From Blepharisma japonicum (lineage: Eukaryota; Ciliophora; Heterotrichea; Heterotrichida; Blepharismidae), in the NCBI GenBank assembly GCA_949751835.1, contig CATKHK010000056.1, forward strand, positions 124,001-188,000: 64,000 nt of DNA, read 5' to 3'. The notes under the pieces are model-generated. The model searched no databases and was not told the DNA's origin. It saw only the letters and a program-made list of their open reading frames with translations. The stretch's first letter is position 1, and the number at the start of each line of letters is the position of its first letter. The translations under genes and the position numbers were made by a program. Of the stretch, positions 12,137-24,900 are shown one piece after another.

Positions 12137-15100
12137 ATGCTTTTAGACTTGAATGAAGAAATTTTCGAGAATACAGAGATAAGAAAACTAAATCCTAAGA
12201 AATCACAACTTGAAAAACAAAGAATTCGCATTTTCAAACTATTTGGCAAAATATTTAAGCCAAAGTATACCAAAAATAGTCAAATGAGGTCGCAAATTAC
12301 TTTTGAAAGTTTGCTTAATTCAATAGTGGCATTCCAAATGATGGCATTAACATGATATCCAGATATGAAAATTAATAGATGGGACCATTATTCAGCGTTC
12401 TGGTGGTTCATAACTTATTTCAACATAAACAATTTTTGTGATATTTTAAGCATTACTGATTATTGTTTATACGGAACATTTTCCATCTTAGGCTACTGTA
12501 GCTTTACAATTTTAATAATTTTTTTGTTAGATTTCACCCAGCATAAAATCCCCAAAATTTTTATATGGATTTTGAGGTTGCTACTACTGGCTTGAATAAC
12601 TGTTTTATTTATTCCTTCAATGATTGAGCTTGCAATGATCTTCAAATACTCAGCCTTTAGCTGTGATAAAATTGATGAATTCCCTGGCAATAAAGACCCT
12701 TCTATAATGAATTATGGACTTGCAGGGGCGATCTTTAGTATATTTTTCATTATTTTTTTATTCCTTATGGCTATGTTTTGGGCATTATTTACTGCAGACA
12801 CTCGGCATACTTTTTGTGATAAAAATTTGACTGCAAGAGCTCATTCTTCGGTTGACTTAAAACTTTTGGGTTTTAGGACTATTTTAAGCATTTCATATGT
12901 GCTATTTAGCAGTTTTACTCACTATAATTATCAAATTGCATTCTTGATTGGTTCAGTTATCATTTATTTACAATTTTTAGCAAAATTACCTTATTATAAT
13001 AAAATAGAGAACTGCATAAAAACTTGCAAAATATTTACGATTTCAATGGCTTTTATTGCTATTTTATTAGCAACTATTTTTGATGATGCAGGGATTTGCT
13101 TTATGCTAAATGTTTTTATGCAGCCTGTGTTGATTGTAATAAATATATGAATTGTTAATAAAAGAGAAAATCTTGTCAGTTTTTCTAAAATAAGTTTTAG
13201 CAATCAATATAGGTTTGAACAGTCTATAAGGCACTTACTTTGTGATAAAAATTTAGAAAATAAGCTGAAAGTGGTTGATTATTTTATAGCATGCTTTAAC
13301 CATAAAAATATGGTTAAGGATAAATTATTGGTTATTTGAGAGGTCAATTTTTGCTCCTTTTCTGTAAAAGATGAAAAGCTTGCAAGGATAAAACTGACAA
13401 AAATAAATTCAGTCATGCCGACACTTGAAGGGTATGTACAAGAATGAAAAACACAAAAAATTATTGATGAAAGAGATAGCACATCTGTAGATGCTCATTA
13501 TATTCGATATTTAGAAGATTTAAACAAAGTAAGGCAAATGGATAGCGAAATCTGTTTTGAGTTAATAGACTTATGATCAGAATTTTCAGATAAAAATCCA
13601 GAGTACAGCAGAATATATCACCTTTCAATGAGAAGCTCTAGTCTCTTGGCATGCATCAAAGAATACTATGAAAAATTAATATTGAAATATAAGCACGTCG
13701 AGCTTTATAACCTTTATATTACTTTCTTAGAAAATGTTTTAAGAGAAAATGATCAGACTAATGTGATTTATAGGCTTAAAAGTGGGATTAGTCGACAATT
13801 GAGCTTTTCAACAAACTTTGAATCGAAATCGGGCTCGTATGAAGAAAACTCAGGGATTATGCTTGTGTCTGCTAATGAAGATTCATTTGGTATAATCACA
13901 TATGCAAATGAAAAAGCTTCTCAGATATTAAAAGGAACGATGTCTGATGTAATAGGAAGCCATTTGCGTTATTATATACCAGACCCTTATTCATATAATC
14001 ATGATAGAATTATGAAAGAATATTTCATTAACTATAAAACAGATGAAATGGCCCACAAAGGTTGGTTTTTCCTTCAAAACAGTCTTGGAAGTTTAATTGA
14101 ATGTGGCCTTTCCATCAAATTAACTGCATTTCATAATAATGCTTATTTTTTAGTTACCTTAATACCAAGAATCACTAATAGGCAATTTGCATTGGTATCT
14201 GAAGAAGGCCTTATATATAGTAGCACTGAGCTCTTCTCCTATTTCATAGGTGCAAGTCAGACAAATATAAAAAATTATTATCTATCTGAAATTATTTCAG
14301 GCTTAGATATTACATCTATGAAAATTTTTGAGCCAATTTCGGTAAGGAAAAATGGTAAAAAATTTGCAGTAGTTCATACAATAAAAAAAGTAGGATTGAT
14401 TATAATTCATAGAATCATTGTTGTTCTTGACGAAAAAGAGATAAAATTATGAAAAAATGGGCTAGATATCGACCAAATTGAATATTTTGAAAAAATTCAT
14501 ATAACTGATGAAGAAAAGGAAGAGGAAAAAATGAATCAAGATTGTTTATCGCAGAATGGCGCTGATAGCACACCGAATGTGAGATTTGAAAAATCCATAG
14601 CATTTAAATCATTAGAAAATGATAAAAGTGATAGCAAAGACTCAGAATCGCATAGACTTCTTGATGATTCAATAAAAGATAACCCAAGCCACTTAGACAA
14701 TACCGAAGAGCGGTCAGCTTCAAATTTTCAAGGAAGCAGCCTCCAAAACACTTCTACTAGTAATCCCTATTTAGCTATTGCCAATAAGAGCATTGATATC
14801 TTGTGTATAAAATTGAGACTTTTTCAACGAATTTTGCTAATATGTGTAATTCTTATATAGATATTAGCAGTTATCAGTGCAAATATTGCGGTTCTTGTAT
14901 ATATTTATCAGGTCACTACCCATTCAAGTTCTCTTGATGTATTTTCTCACATGGGAAACCTAATGTTCCATCTCGTATATTCAGCTGATTTAACAAGATC
15001 AATAGATTCAGCCAAAAGATTTGGTATTTATAATGAAACTCGAGATGTAGGATATCTTAAATATACCCTTGAAGAATTAAAGAAGCTTAGAGAATACATC

Positions 15101-16396
15101 TTAACTGACTATGATGAATGGAGCTATTGTGATAGTTCTTCAATAGTTGTAAAAGAAGAAATTCCTGTTTGGATATTTGAGCCTAAACCTCATATAGAAA
15201 AATTTAATTTTTATGATGAAGTTACCCTGTTCATTAAGCATGGAGACAATTTGGTAAAAATGATAGAAACAAATGAAACATATTCAAATGTTGATACTAG
15301 ATTTTTCAATTTAAATAGTTTTGGGTTAACATTTGAAATCACGCTAAATGCAATGAAAGGGTTGGTGGACTGCGAAGTGAATAGGGTTATAGGGATTGAA
15401 AATGCCATAACGTCATGAATTTTTGTTGGGCTTGGGCTTTTAGCCGCATTTGTAGGAGTTCTTGTTGCCTATGTGGTTTATATGACAAAAAATTATGATA
15501 GGTTTTGAAATTTCATTAAAAAAACGCTTAAGATATGCTATCTTGATTTAAAGGCAACTTATATTGAAAGACTTTCAAAAATACATGGAGTTGACTATGA
15601 ATCAGACCAAAACCAAGATCACCGCAGGAGTAAAAGGCAATCTAAAGAAATAAGGACTAGGATTTACTTAAAATATATATGAAGGCTTTCTATATTTTTG
15701 GTCATGGCCTCATGCTATTATTTCCTCTTGAAATTTCATTTATATGACAGATGTGAAACTTTCCTAATAAATAGACCAAAATTACTATTAAATCTGATAT
15801 CAAAGCGAACATTATTATCCCGTATGAGTGTATTCGCCAGAGATGTCACTTCTAATAGCACTTTAAGGTGGGTTCCTAATTCATATGCGGTTTCTAACTC
15901 TCAAAAAGAGTTCGCCATAAGTAATGCTGAATTTAAAAGTACCATCAACCATACTAGAGATAAAAGATTTTTAAACTTAATGACAGAGAATATGAAAAAA
16001 AGGATTTTTGAAGCTTGAGATTCTGATAGTGACTATCTAAAACAAGGAACTTATTTAGCTTGCAATATTATGTATATTGATTCTAAGTTTATTTCAAATG
16101 TAGGCCAACCCCTTCTTTCTGATTTTTCAAGTTATATAGGAAATGGGACGTCTATCCAAAAAGCATTGTGGACAGATTATGATATCATAGATAAAGATAC
16201 AAAAGATATAATAAAAAACGAATTAAATTTGCTCATTTATGTGACTGTTATATTTTCTACAGCTTTAGTTTTTCTTTTTGCATTTTTTTATCTTCCTTTC
16301 ATTTATGCTGAGAAGACTGTGCTAGAAAATTTGAAGGTTCTAATAACGATTATACCAAGTTCCCGAGTCGATCTTAAAGGTGAAAAGTGATTTTAG
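12137..16396 (+). CDS. TmcB/C-like multi-span PAS receptor (array copy 4)
   Basis: Encodes 1,414 residues with an intron at 14846-14860. The true end is TAG at 16394-16396: the TGA at 16388-16390 is Trp, giving the ending EKWF, which matches EKWL of copy 3. The domain order is that of copy 2; PAS at about residues 570-680 has an intact GWFFLQN with TGG. The linker (around 14530-14790) is Ser/Asp/Glu-rich and is one of the least conserved parts among the copies. The two C-terminal ectodomains keep the shared HGDNLV and YIGN motifs. The gene appears intact. Which ligand is sensed cannot be told from sequence. Confidence 0.85.
14846..14860 (+). other. 15-nt intron of array copy 4
   Basis: GTAATTCTTATATAG, phase 0, after a TGT codon, at the shared site. 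Confidence 0.92.
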
Positions 16397-17226
16397 GTTT
16401 AATTCTAATTGACTACTATAAATATGAATTTTAAATATATGAATGCTCTCCATTGCATTATAGTTTCTATATCTATAAGTATAAACTTCTTTAATTAGCT
16501 TTAAACATTTTTCAATTGAATCAAATTTAGCTTTATGAATTGTCGTCTTAAAATTAAATTTTTTTTAATCATTTTTTAGAATCTTATAAGGAAAATAGAT
16601 TTTAAAGTGATGTTTAGCATAGCCACTATAAAGAACATTCAATCTATCCTATTCAAAATTAGACTCTATTAAGAAAGAAACTAAAGTATATATCCTCTTC
16701 ATTTTAAAGCTTTATACTTTCAAACTTCATAAAATCAAACTCCTATTAGTGATGTATGAAACTACTAATCATTAATATTTAAATCAGCAAAATTAAGACT
16801 ATAGTTATTTTCATTAGGTTTTATAACTAGACTCTATATTAGCTTGAATTTTTAAATATGTAAGTGTTGTTCGCATTATTATCAGAGTTATCCATTTTTA
16901 ATCCTAATTTTGCTTGAATTAATTATGATCTTATGTCCTCAAAAAACAATATTAAAAATATCTCAACTTTGTTTGAAGAAATTAGCCCTTATTAATTTAT
17001 TGAAAATATCAGCAGAATATTAATAGTAACTCGCTCTAATGCAGATATTTAAAATTTTCATAAATATTTTAAGTTTCTGTTATATAATTCTAGTCATTTA
17101 AATAATTATCAGCACACTAATAACTATTATCGAGCCAGTTTTATTATACTAAATCTATACTAATAATTATTGATTTGGTTTATGAATTGTAAAAAAAATC
17201 CACCCATTCTACTTATTATAAATTAA
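16397..17226. other. intergenic, array spacer 4-5
   Basis: AT-rich spacer with no open frame of note, no RNA gene and no clear CCATGTT element before copy 5. Nothing recognised. Confidence 0.5.
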
Positions 17227-20200
17227 ATGCTGGTAGACCTAAATGAAGATATCTTAGATAGTGCTGAAACCAAAAAATTGAAACCTCTGAAATCTCAATG
17301 GGAAAAACAAAAACTTCGCATTTTTAAGCTACTTGGAAAGATATTTAAATCAAATTACTCCAATCATTACCTTATAAGGTCACAAATAATTGTTGAAGCT
17401 ATGCTTAATACAATTGTGGCCTTTCAAATGATTGCGTTAACATGATATTCAGATATGAATATATCCAGATGAGATCATTATTCATCATTTTGGTGGTTCA
17501 TAAGTTATTTCAACATCAACAATTTTTGTGCTATTTCCAGTATCACGAATTATTGCTCTTACGGCACCTTTTCCTTTTTAGGTTACTGCAGTGGGATGCT
17601 TTTAATGATTTTTCTTCTGGATTTCACGAAAATTAAGATTCCAAACCTGTTTATATGAACTCTGAAAACTTTTATAGCTGTCTTAGCGACAGTTCTGTAC
17701 ATTCCTTCTATTATCGAACTTGCAATGATTTTTAAATACTCAGCTTTTAGCTATGATAAAATTGATGAATATTCTGACAATGCAGATGCTTCATCAATAA
17801 ATTTTGGGCCTTCAGGGACACTTCTCAGCGTGTTTTTCATTATTTTTTTAATTCTCGTTTCTGTCTTTTGGGAATTATTTACAGCAGATGTTCGGCACAC
17901 TTTTTGTGATAAAAATTTGACTGCAAGATCACATTCATCAGTTGACTTAAGACTGTTGGCTTTTCGGACTGTTTTAAGCTTATCTCATGTATTATTTGGA
18001 AAATTTAGAGTTGTCAAGTATCAAATAATCTTTATGATATGTTCGTTTTGCGTATATTTGCAATTTTTAATAAAATTGCCTTATTATAACAAAATAGAAA
18101 ACTGCATTAAATTTTGCAAAATTTTTTCAGTTTTTATGTCATTTTTAGCTATTTTATTAGCTACTGCAACTGATGATGCAGGCATTGCTTTTGTGCTAAA
18201 TTTTTTTATGCAACCTGTGATGATCGTGATTAATATCCTAATTGTTAACAAATGAACAGCCGTTATTTATTCACATAAAATTACTTTTAAAAGTCAGTAT
18301 CAATTTGAGCAAACTATAAGACGATTTTTATGTGACACAAATTTAGAAAACAAGCTACAGATTATTGATTATTTTATTGCTTGTATGAAAAATAAAAAAT
18401 TTGACAAAGATAAGTTGCTGGTGATTTGGGAGGTGAATTATTGCTCTTATTCTATAAGAGATGAAAGACTTGCAAGAATAAAGCTGACCAAGGCTAATTC
18501 TGCAATTTCTACGCTTGAAGGATGCATACAAGAATGAAAGACACAAAAAAGTATTGATAAAAGAGATAAATCATCTGTGGATGCTCATTATATCAGATAT
18601 CTAGAAGACCTAAACGCGGTCAGACAGATGGATAGTGAAATATGTTTTGAGCTAATTGAATTATGGTCAGAATTTTCTGATAAAATCCCAGAATATAAAA
18701 AAATCCACTACCTTACAATGAAAAGCTCATATTTATTAGCAAATCTCAAAGAATTCTATGAAAAATTAATTTTAAAATATAAACACATCGAGCTTTATGA
18801 CCTTTATATTACTTTTCTAGAAAATGTCTTAGGAGAAAATGATCAAAATAATGTAATATATAGGCTGAAAAGTGGCATCAGTCGGCATTTAAGTTTTTCA
18901 ACAGCTTATGACTCAAAATTTGGTTCTCATGAAGAAAACTCTGGTATTATGCTTGTCTCTACTAATGAAGATTCATTTGGTATAATCACATATGCAAATG
19001 AAAAGGCTTCCCAGCAATTAAAAGGCACATTATCTGATTTGATAGGGAGCCATTTACATAATTATATACCAAGTCCTTATGCTTATAACCATGATGAGGT
19101 TGTAAAAGAATATTGTGCTAATTATAAAACAGAAGAAATAGCTCATAAAGGATGGTTTTTCCTTCAAAACAATCTTGGGAATTTAATTGAATGCGGCCTT
19201 CTCATTAAATTAACCGCATTTCATAATAATGCTTACTTTTTAGTAGCATTGATACCGAGAGTCACAAATAGACAACTTGCACTGGTATCTGAAGAAGGAC
19301 TTATATATAGCAGCACCGAACTTTTCTCTTATTATATAGGGGCAAGCCAGCCTAGTGTCAAAAATCGATATATATCTGAAATTATTCCTAGATTAGACAT
19401 TAACTCTATGAAGCTTTTTGAGCCAATAATGGTTCAGCATAATGGTAAAAAAATTGCAGTGATTCATACAATCAATATGCTGGGGGCCACAAAGATCCAT
19501 AAAATCATTGTCGTTCATGACGAAAATGAAATAAGATTATGGAAAAATGGTCAAGAAATTGACCAAATTGAATACTTTGAAAAAACGCCTATAGATGAAG
19601 ACGAAGAAAGCAGCAGAGGCCAAAATTCTTTATTGAAACCAACAGATAGCACTCAAAATGTTAGATTTCAAAAAGTTACTAATTACAAGCTTGCAGAAAA
19701 CGATAAAAGTGAAGAAAGAGATGCAGAGTGTCTTAGACTTCTTGAAGAATCAATGAGAGATAGCCCTCACCTATTAGAAAACAATGATGAAAAATCAGCA
19801 TCAAACATACAAGGAAGCAGTATGGCAAGCTCTTCAGCATGTATTTTTCATATAGCAATTGCAAATAAAAGCATCGACATTTTATCTGCAAAACTCAAGC
19901 TGTTCCAGCGCATTTTGCTATTTTGTGTAATTTTTATATAGACCTTAGCAATAATCGGCACAAATATAGCAGTTCTTGTATATATTTATCAGGTTACCGT
20001 TCATTCAAGCTCCTTGAATGTTTTTTCTCATATGGGCAATTTGATGTTCGATTTAGTGTACTCAGCTGATTTATCGAGATCTATAGATGCGGCAAAAAAA
20101 TCAGGTATTTACAATATAACTCGAGATACAGCATACCTCAAAGCAAATATTGCTGAGCTGGTTCAGTTGAGAGAATATATTTTAACTGACTATAATCAAT

Positions 20201-21486
20201 GAAGCTATTGCCCTAGTTCTTCAATGGTAGTAGAGGCCCTGATTCCTGTGTGAATTTTTGAGCCTAAACCTCATATAGAAAAATTTAATTTTTATGATGA
20301 AGTTGGTTTATTTATTAAGCACGGAGACAGCTTAGTTAAAATGGTAGAAACTAATTCAACTTACTCAAATATTGATACCAAATTTTTCAATTTGAATAGT
20401 TTTGGTTATACTTTTGAATTCACATTAAATGCAATGCAAGGTTTGGTGGACTGTGAAGTGGCTAGAGTTAGAGATATTGAAATGGAAATAACATCATGAA
20501 TTTTCTTTGGACTAGGACTGCTTGCTATCTTCGTAGGAGTACTCATTGCGTATGTAGTATACATGACCAAAAAATATGATGAATTTTGGAATTTTATTAA
20601 AAGAGTGCTTCATAAGTCTTATCTTGATTTAAAAGCAACTTATATTGAAAGACTTTCAAAAATACACGGAATTGATTATGTATCAGATATAAATCAGGAT
20701 CATCATCGAAATAAAAAGCATGCCAAGAGAATACAATCTAGAATTTACATAAAATACATATGAAGACTTTCTATATTTTTGATCATAGCCTCTTGCTATT
20801 ATTTTGTATTAAAGTTTAAATTATACGATCAATGCGAAACTTTTCTTATAGACCGGCCGAAATTAATATTAAATCTTGTTTCAAAGCAGGCATTATTATC
20901 TCGTATGAGTGTATTTGCAAGGGATACGATCGCTCTTACGACTTTAAGATGGATTCCTACTTCTTATGGTGTCGCAAACTCAACGACTGAATTAAAGCAG
21001 AGTAACAAGCAATTTAAATATCTTAACTCTCAAATCAGAGATAAAAAATTTTTGAGGCTCATGACAGAAAATATGAAAAAAAAAATTTTTGAGACCTGAG
21101 ATACAAATAGTGATTATTTAAAACATGGGACTTATTTGGCATCTAATATGATGCATATAGATTCTCTGTTTATTTCCACCCTCCCTTTAGGCTTATCTAG
21201 TATTACTCAATTTGGATATTATATAGGGAATGAGACTGCTATTCAAAATTCATTGGGAATAGACTATAATATTATAGATCAAGACACAAAGGATATTATA
21301 AAAAACGAACTAAATACTCTTATCTTTGTGACTGCAGCGTTTTCCTCAGCCTTGATACTACTATTTATATTCTTTTACCTCCCCTTTATATATGCTGAAA
21401 AGAGCTCTTTAGCAAATTTAAAAGTGCTGATATCAATTATACCAAGTTCTCGAGTTGATATAAAATGTGAAAATAATTCTAGCTAA
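17227..21486 (+). CDS. TmcB/C-like multi-span PAS receptor (array copy 5)
   Basis: Encodes 1,414 residues with an intron at 19927-19941. Positions in this copy: NLTARSHSSVD signature near residue 229; helical TPR-like block ELIELWSEF...ENVLGE at about 470-538; PAS at about 570-680; acidic/Ser linker at about 788-870; spans near 888-915, 1,086-1,110, 1,173-1,195 and 1,358-1,385. The long uninterrupted stretch 18577-19926 covers the cytosolic half and contains only TGG for Trp, whereas the membrane halves contain several TGA codons. Intact, same strand as its neighbours, and most similar to copies 3 and 4. Confidence 0.85.
19927..19941 (+). other. 15-nt intron of array copy 5
   Basis: GTAATTTTTATATAG, phase 0, after a TGT codon, at the shared site. 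Confidence 0.92.
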
Positions 21487-21965
21487 TTATAATATTTTAT
21501 TTTGAAATATTAAACGCTAATGCTATAAAATGTAAAATCTAATAATATTTTTAATTTTTTCTTAAAATATTAAAAATCTTGTAAAATGCTCAGCTAGCAT
21601 GAGACTTATCAAAATATAACATCCTATAGCATTTTTAAGGAATTTTCTAGACTCTGAGCCCCCAATCCTTCTTTTTTATTGTAATTTTTTGTTCTATTAC
21701 TTAAATCATTATAAATTCAATAATAAATCTCTTACGTTTTCTAGTCTTATCTTGAAAAATTTTGAAAGTAGGCTAATTAAAATTTTTGTCATCGTTTAAT
21801 ATCTTTTTTGCATAATTTTTAAAATTTTAGCTGGGTATAATATGGTGAAACCATGATGGTAGAAATAAGTTGACTGAACAATTTATAAATAAAAAATTGT
21901 TAGGTTTCTATTGAAAATCAAAGAAAATGATATTAAACTAAAATTATTATCTATTATAATATTAA
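21487..21965. other. intergenic, array spacer 5-6
   Basis: The shortest spacer of the array (about 480 bases), AT-rich. No gene, RNA or repeat recognised. Confidence 0.5.
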
Positions 21966-24900
21966 ATGCTATTAGGATCAAATGAAACTCTTCTCGAAAA
22001 CTCAGAGATTAATAAGCTCAAGCCTACGAAAGCGTCTATGGAAAAAGCTAAAATTCGCCTTTTCAAACTGCTTGCTAAGATTTTCAAGTCAAAATATAAG
22101 AATGGATATAAAATTTCATCACAAATTATTATTGAAGCTTTCCTCAATATTACTATATCCCTTCAGATTGCTGCACTTGCATGATATCCAGACATGGACA
22201 TTTCTGGATGAAATCGGTATTCAACTTTCTGAAATATAATACGTTATTTTAATCTGAACAACCTTTTTGAGGCCTTTGATATTACAGAAATTTGGTTTTT
22301 TGGGATTATTGCCATTTTAGGTTATTGTATTTGCACATTTTCGTCAATGCTTCTCTTAAGCTTTACGAAAGCAAAGACTCCTAAAATCTTAATGCAGATT
22401 TTAAGAAATATTTTACCTGTTTGAATATCTGTACTATATATTCCTACATTGATTATTCTCTCCATGATTTTTAAATATTCAGCAATTACTAATGATAAAA
22501 TATGCGAATACCCAGGAAATAAAGACTCTAGTTTACTAAACTATGGCAGCGGGGGAGCATTTGTAAGTTTTTTCCTTAGTTTTTTCTTAATATTTATAGC
22601 TTTTTTTGGAGAGTTATTCACCGCAGATATTCGACACCATTCGTGCAGCAAAAACTTGACAGCAAGATCTCATTCTTCAGTGGATGTAAAGCTTTTGGTT
22701 CTCAGGACTTTATTTAGTATTTCACATGTATTATTTGGAAATGGAAATATTATAAAATACCAAATTGTGTTTTTAACTATTTATTTGTGGGTATTTTTCG
22801 AATCCCTCGCAAAATTACCATATTACAGTAAAATAGAAAACTCAATAAAGTCATGCAAAATATTTACAGTAACATTAACAATATTTTCAGTTTTATTAGC
22901 AATCGCTATGGATAATGCAGGTGTAGCTTTTATGCTGATTTTCTTTATGCAGCCAGTATGGATAGTGATTAACTTTTGAATTGTACATACTCGATTTAAC
23001 TATCTTAAAAAAACACAGGTTTCTTTTGAAAATCAATATGACTTCGAAAGAACCATAAGAGCTTTACTCTGCCATAAAAATTTAGAAAATAAAATAGAGG
23101 TTCTTGACTATTTCGCAGCATGCTACTCAAAAAAAAAGATGCTTAAAGATAAATTACTCGTTATATGAGAAGTAAATTTTTGTACATTTTCTATAAAAGA
23201 TGAAATTTTGGCAAGAATAAAATTGACAAAAATAAAATCAGCTATTGGAACACTTGAAGGTGTTATACAAGAATGAAGAGCCCTTGAAAATATAAAACAA
23301 AGAGACACCACTTCTCTTGAGATCAATTATTTAGAATATTTAGCTGACTTTGACAAAATTAAAAAACAAGATGAAGAAATATGTTGCACACTCATAGACT
23401 TATGATCAGAATTCTCAGCAAGAAGCCCACAGTTTAAAAAAATTTACCATCTTGTGATAAGAAGTTCTTACCTCTTGACAAGCTTAAAAAAAGTGTATAC
23501 TAAGCTTGTAGTAAAACATAAGCATTTGGAGCTTTATGATCTTTATATTTCTTTTTTGGAAAGCATTTTGGGAGAAACTGACCAAGCCAAAATTATCAAT
23601 AGGCTCAAAGATGGAATTAGTCATCAACTGAGTTTTGCAAAAGCCTGTGATGCTAAGCTAGGAACTTATGATGAAAGCAATGGAATTATTCTAATATCGG
23701 CAGATATAAAATCGTTTGGGATCATTACTTATATGAATAATTCAGCTTCGCAATTGCTTAAAGGATCTATTACTGACTTAATTGGGACTCATTTGCATTA
23801 TTATATACCAAGCCCTTATTCATACCAGCATAACGACTATATGAAAGAGTATTATAAAAATTACACAAATGATCAAACTCCTCATAAAGGATGGTTTTTC
23901 CTTCAAAATACACTTGGATATCTAGTAGAATGCATGTTTCTTATTAAGCTAACTGCTTATTATAATAACGCTTATTTTTTAGTGTCCTTATCTCCAAGAA
24001 ATACAAGTAGGCAATTTGCTATTATTTCTCCAGAAGGACTTATATATAATTATACAGATCTTTTCCCTTACTATTTAGGGACAGGCTTGCCAAATGTAAG
24101 AAATTATAGTATATCAGAGCTTCTCCCTATTTTTAACCTAGCAGAAAATAAGCTTTTCAAGCCGCTTATAATCCAGCACAAGGGCCGAAAGCTAGCTGTG
24201 ATTCACACAATAAAGCAATTAAGATTAACCACAATTCATATGATCATTATTGTTCAAAATGATAATGAAATTAAGAAATGGAAGGCTGGCGAAGACATTG
24301 ATCAAATTGAATATTTTAAAAAATCAGAAATAAATACATCAGAAGAAAGAACATACTTAGACACATCAATTATGTCTCAAGAAAGTGGAGCAAAGGTAAA
24401 ATTTCTAAGAGTTGATTCATTTCGATCTCTAGATGATTCGCAAATCCAAAGCGAAGAAGATAAAGATGTAGAAATTCAGAGACTTCTTAGACGAGCATCA
24501 ACCAAAAATGATAAAAAGGACGAAAACGACGATAAATCAGAAAACCAGCATACAAGTAGCTCATCAAATTCTTCTACATGTAATTTTCATGCAGCAATTG
24601 TAAGCAAATACGTTGAAAAAATTTTCAGAAATCTCAAAATTTTTGAACGAATTTTGCTATTTTGTGTAAAATTTATATAGATGCTAGCTGTAATTGGCAC
24701 AAATACAGCGATTTTGGGGTATATCTACCAAGACACAGTTAATACAAGTTCCCTTGATGTATTTTCCCATTTCGGAACTCTTATGTTCCATCTAGTTAAT
24801 TCAGCTGAATTAGCACGGTCAATAGATACAGAAAAAAGATCAAATATTTACAACCTGACCCGAGATCTCGCAACTTTTACATCGACAATAGCCAAGCTCA

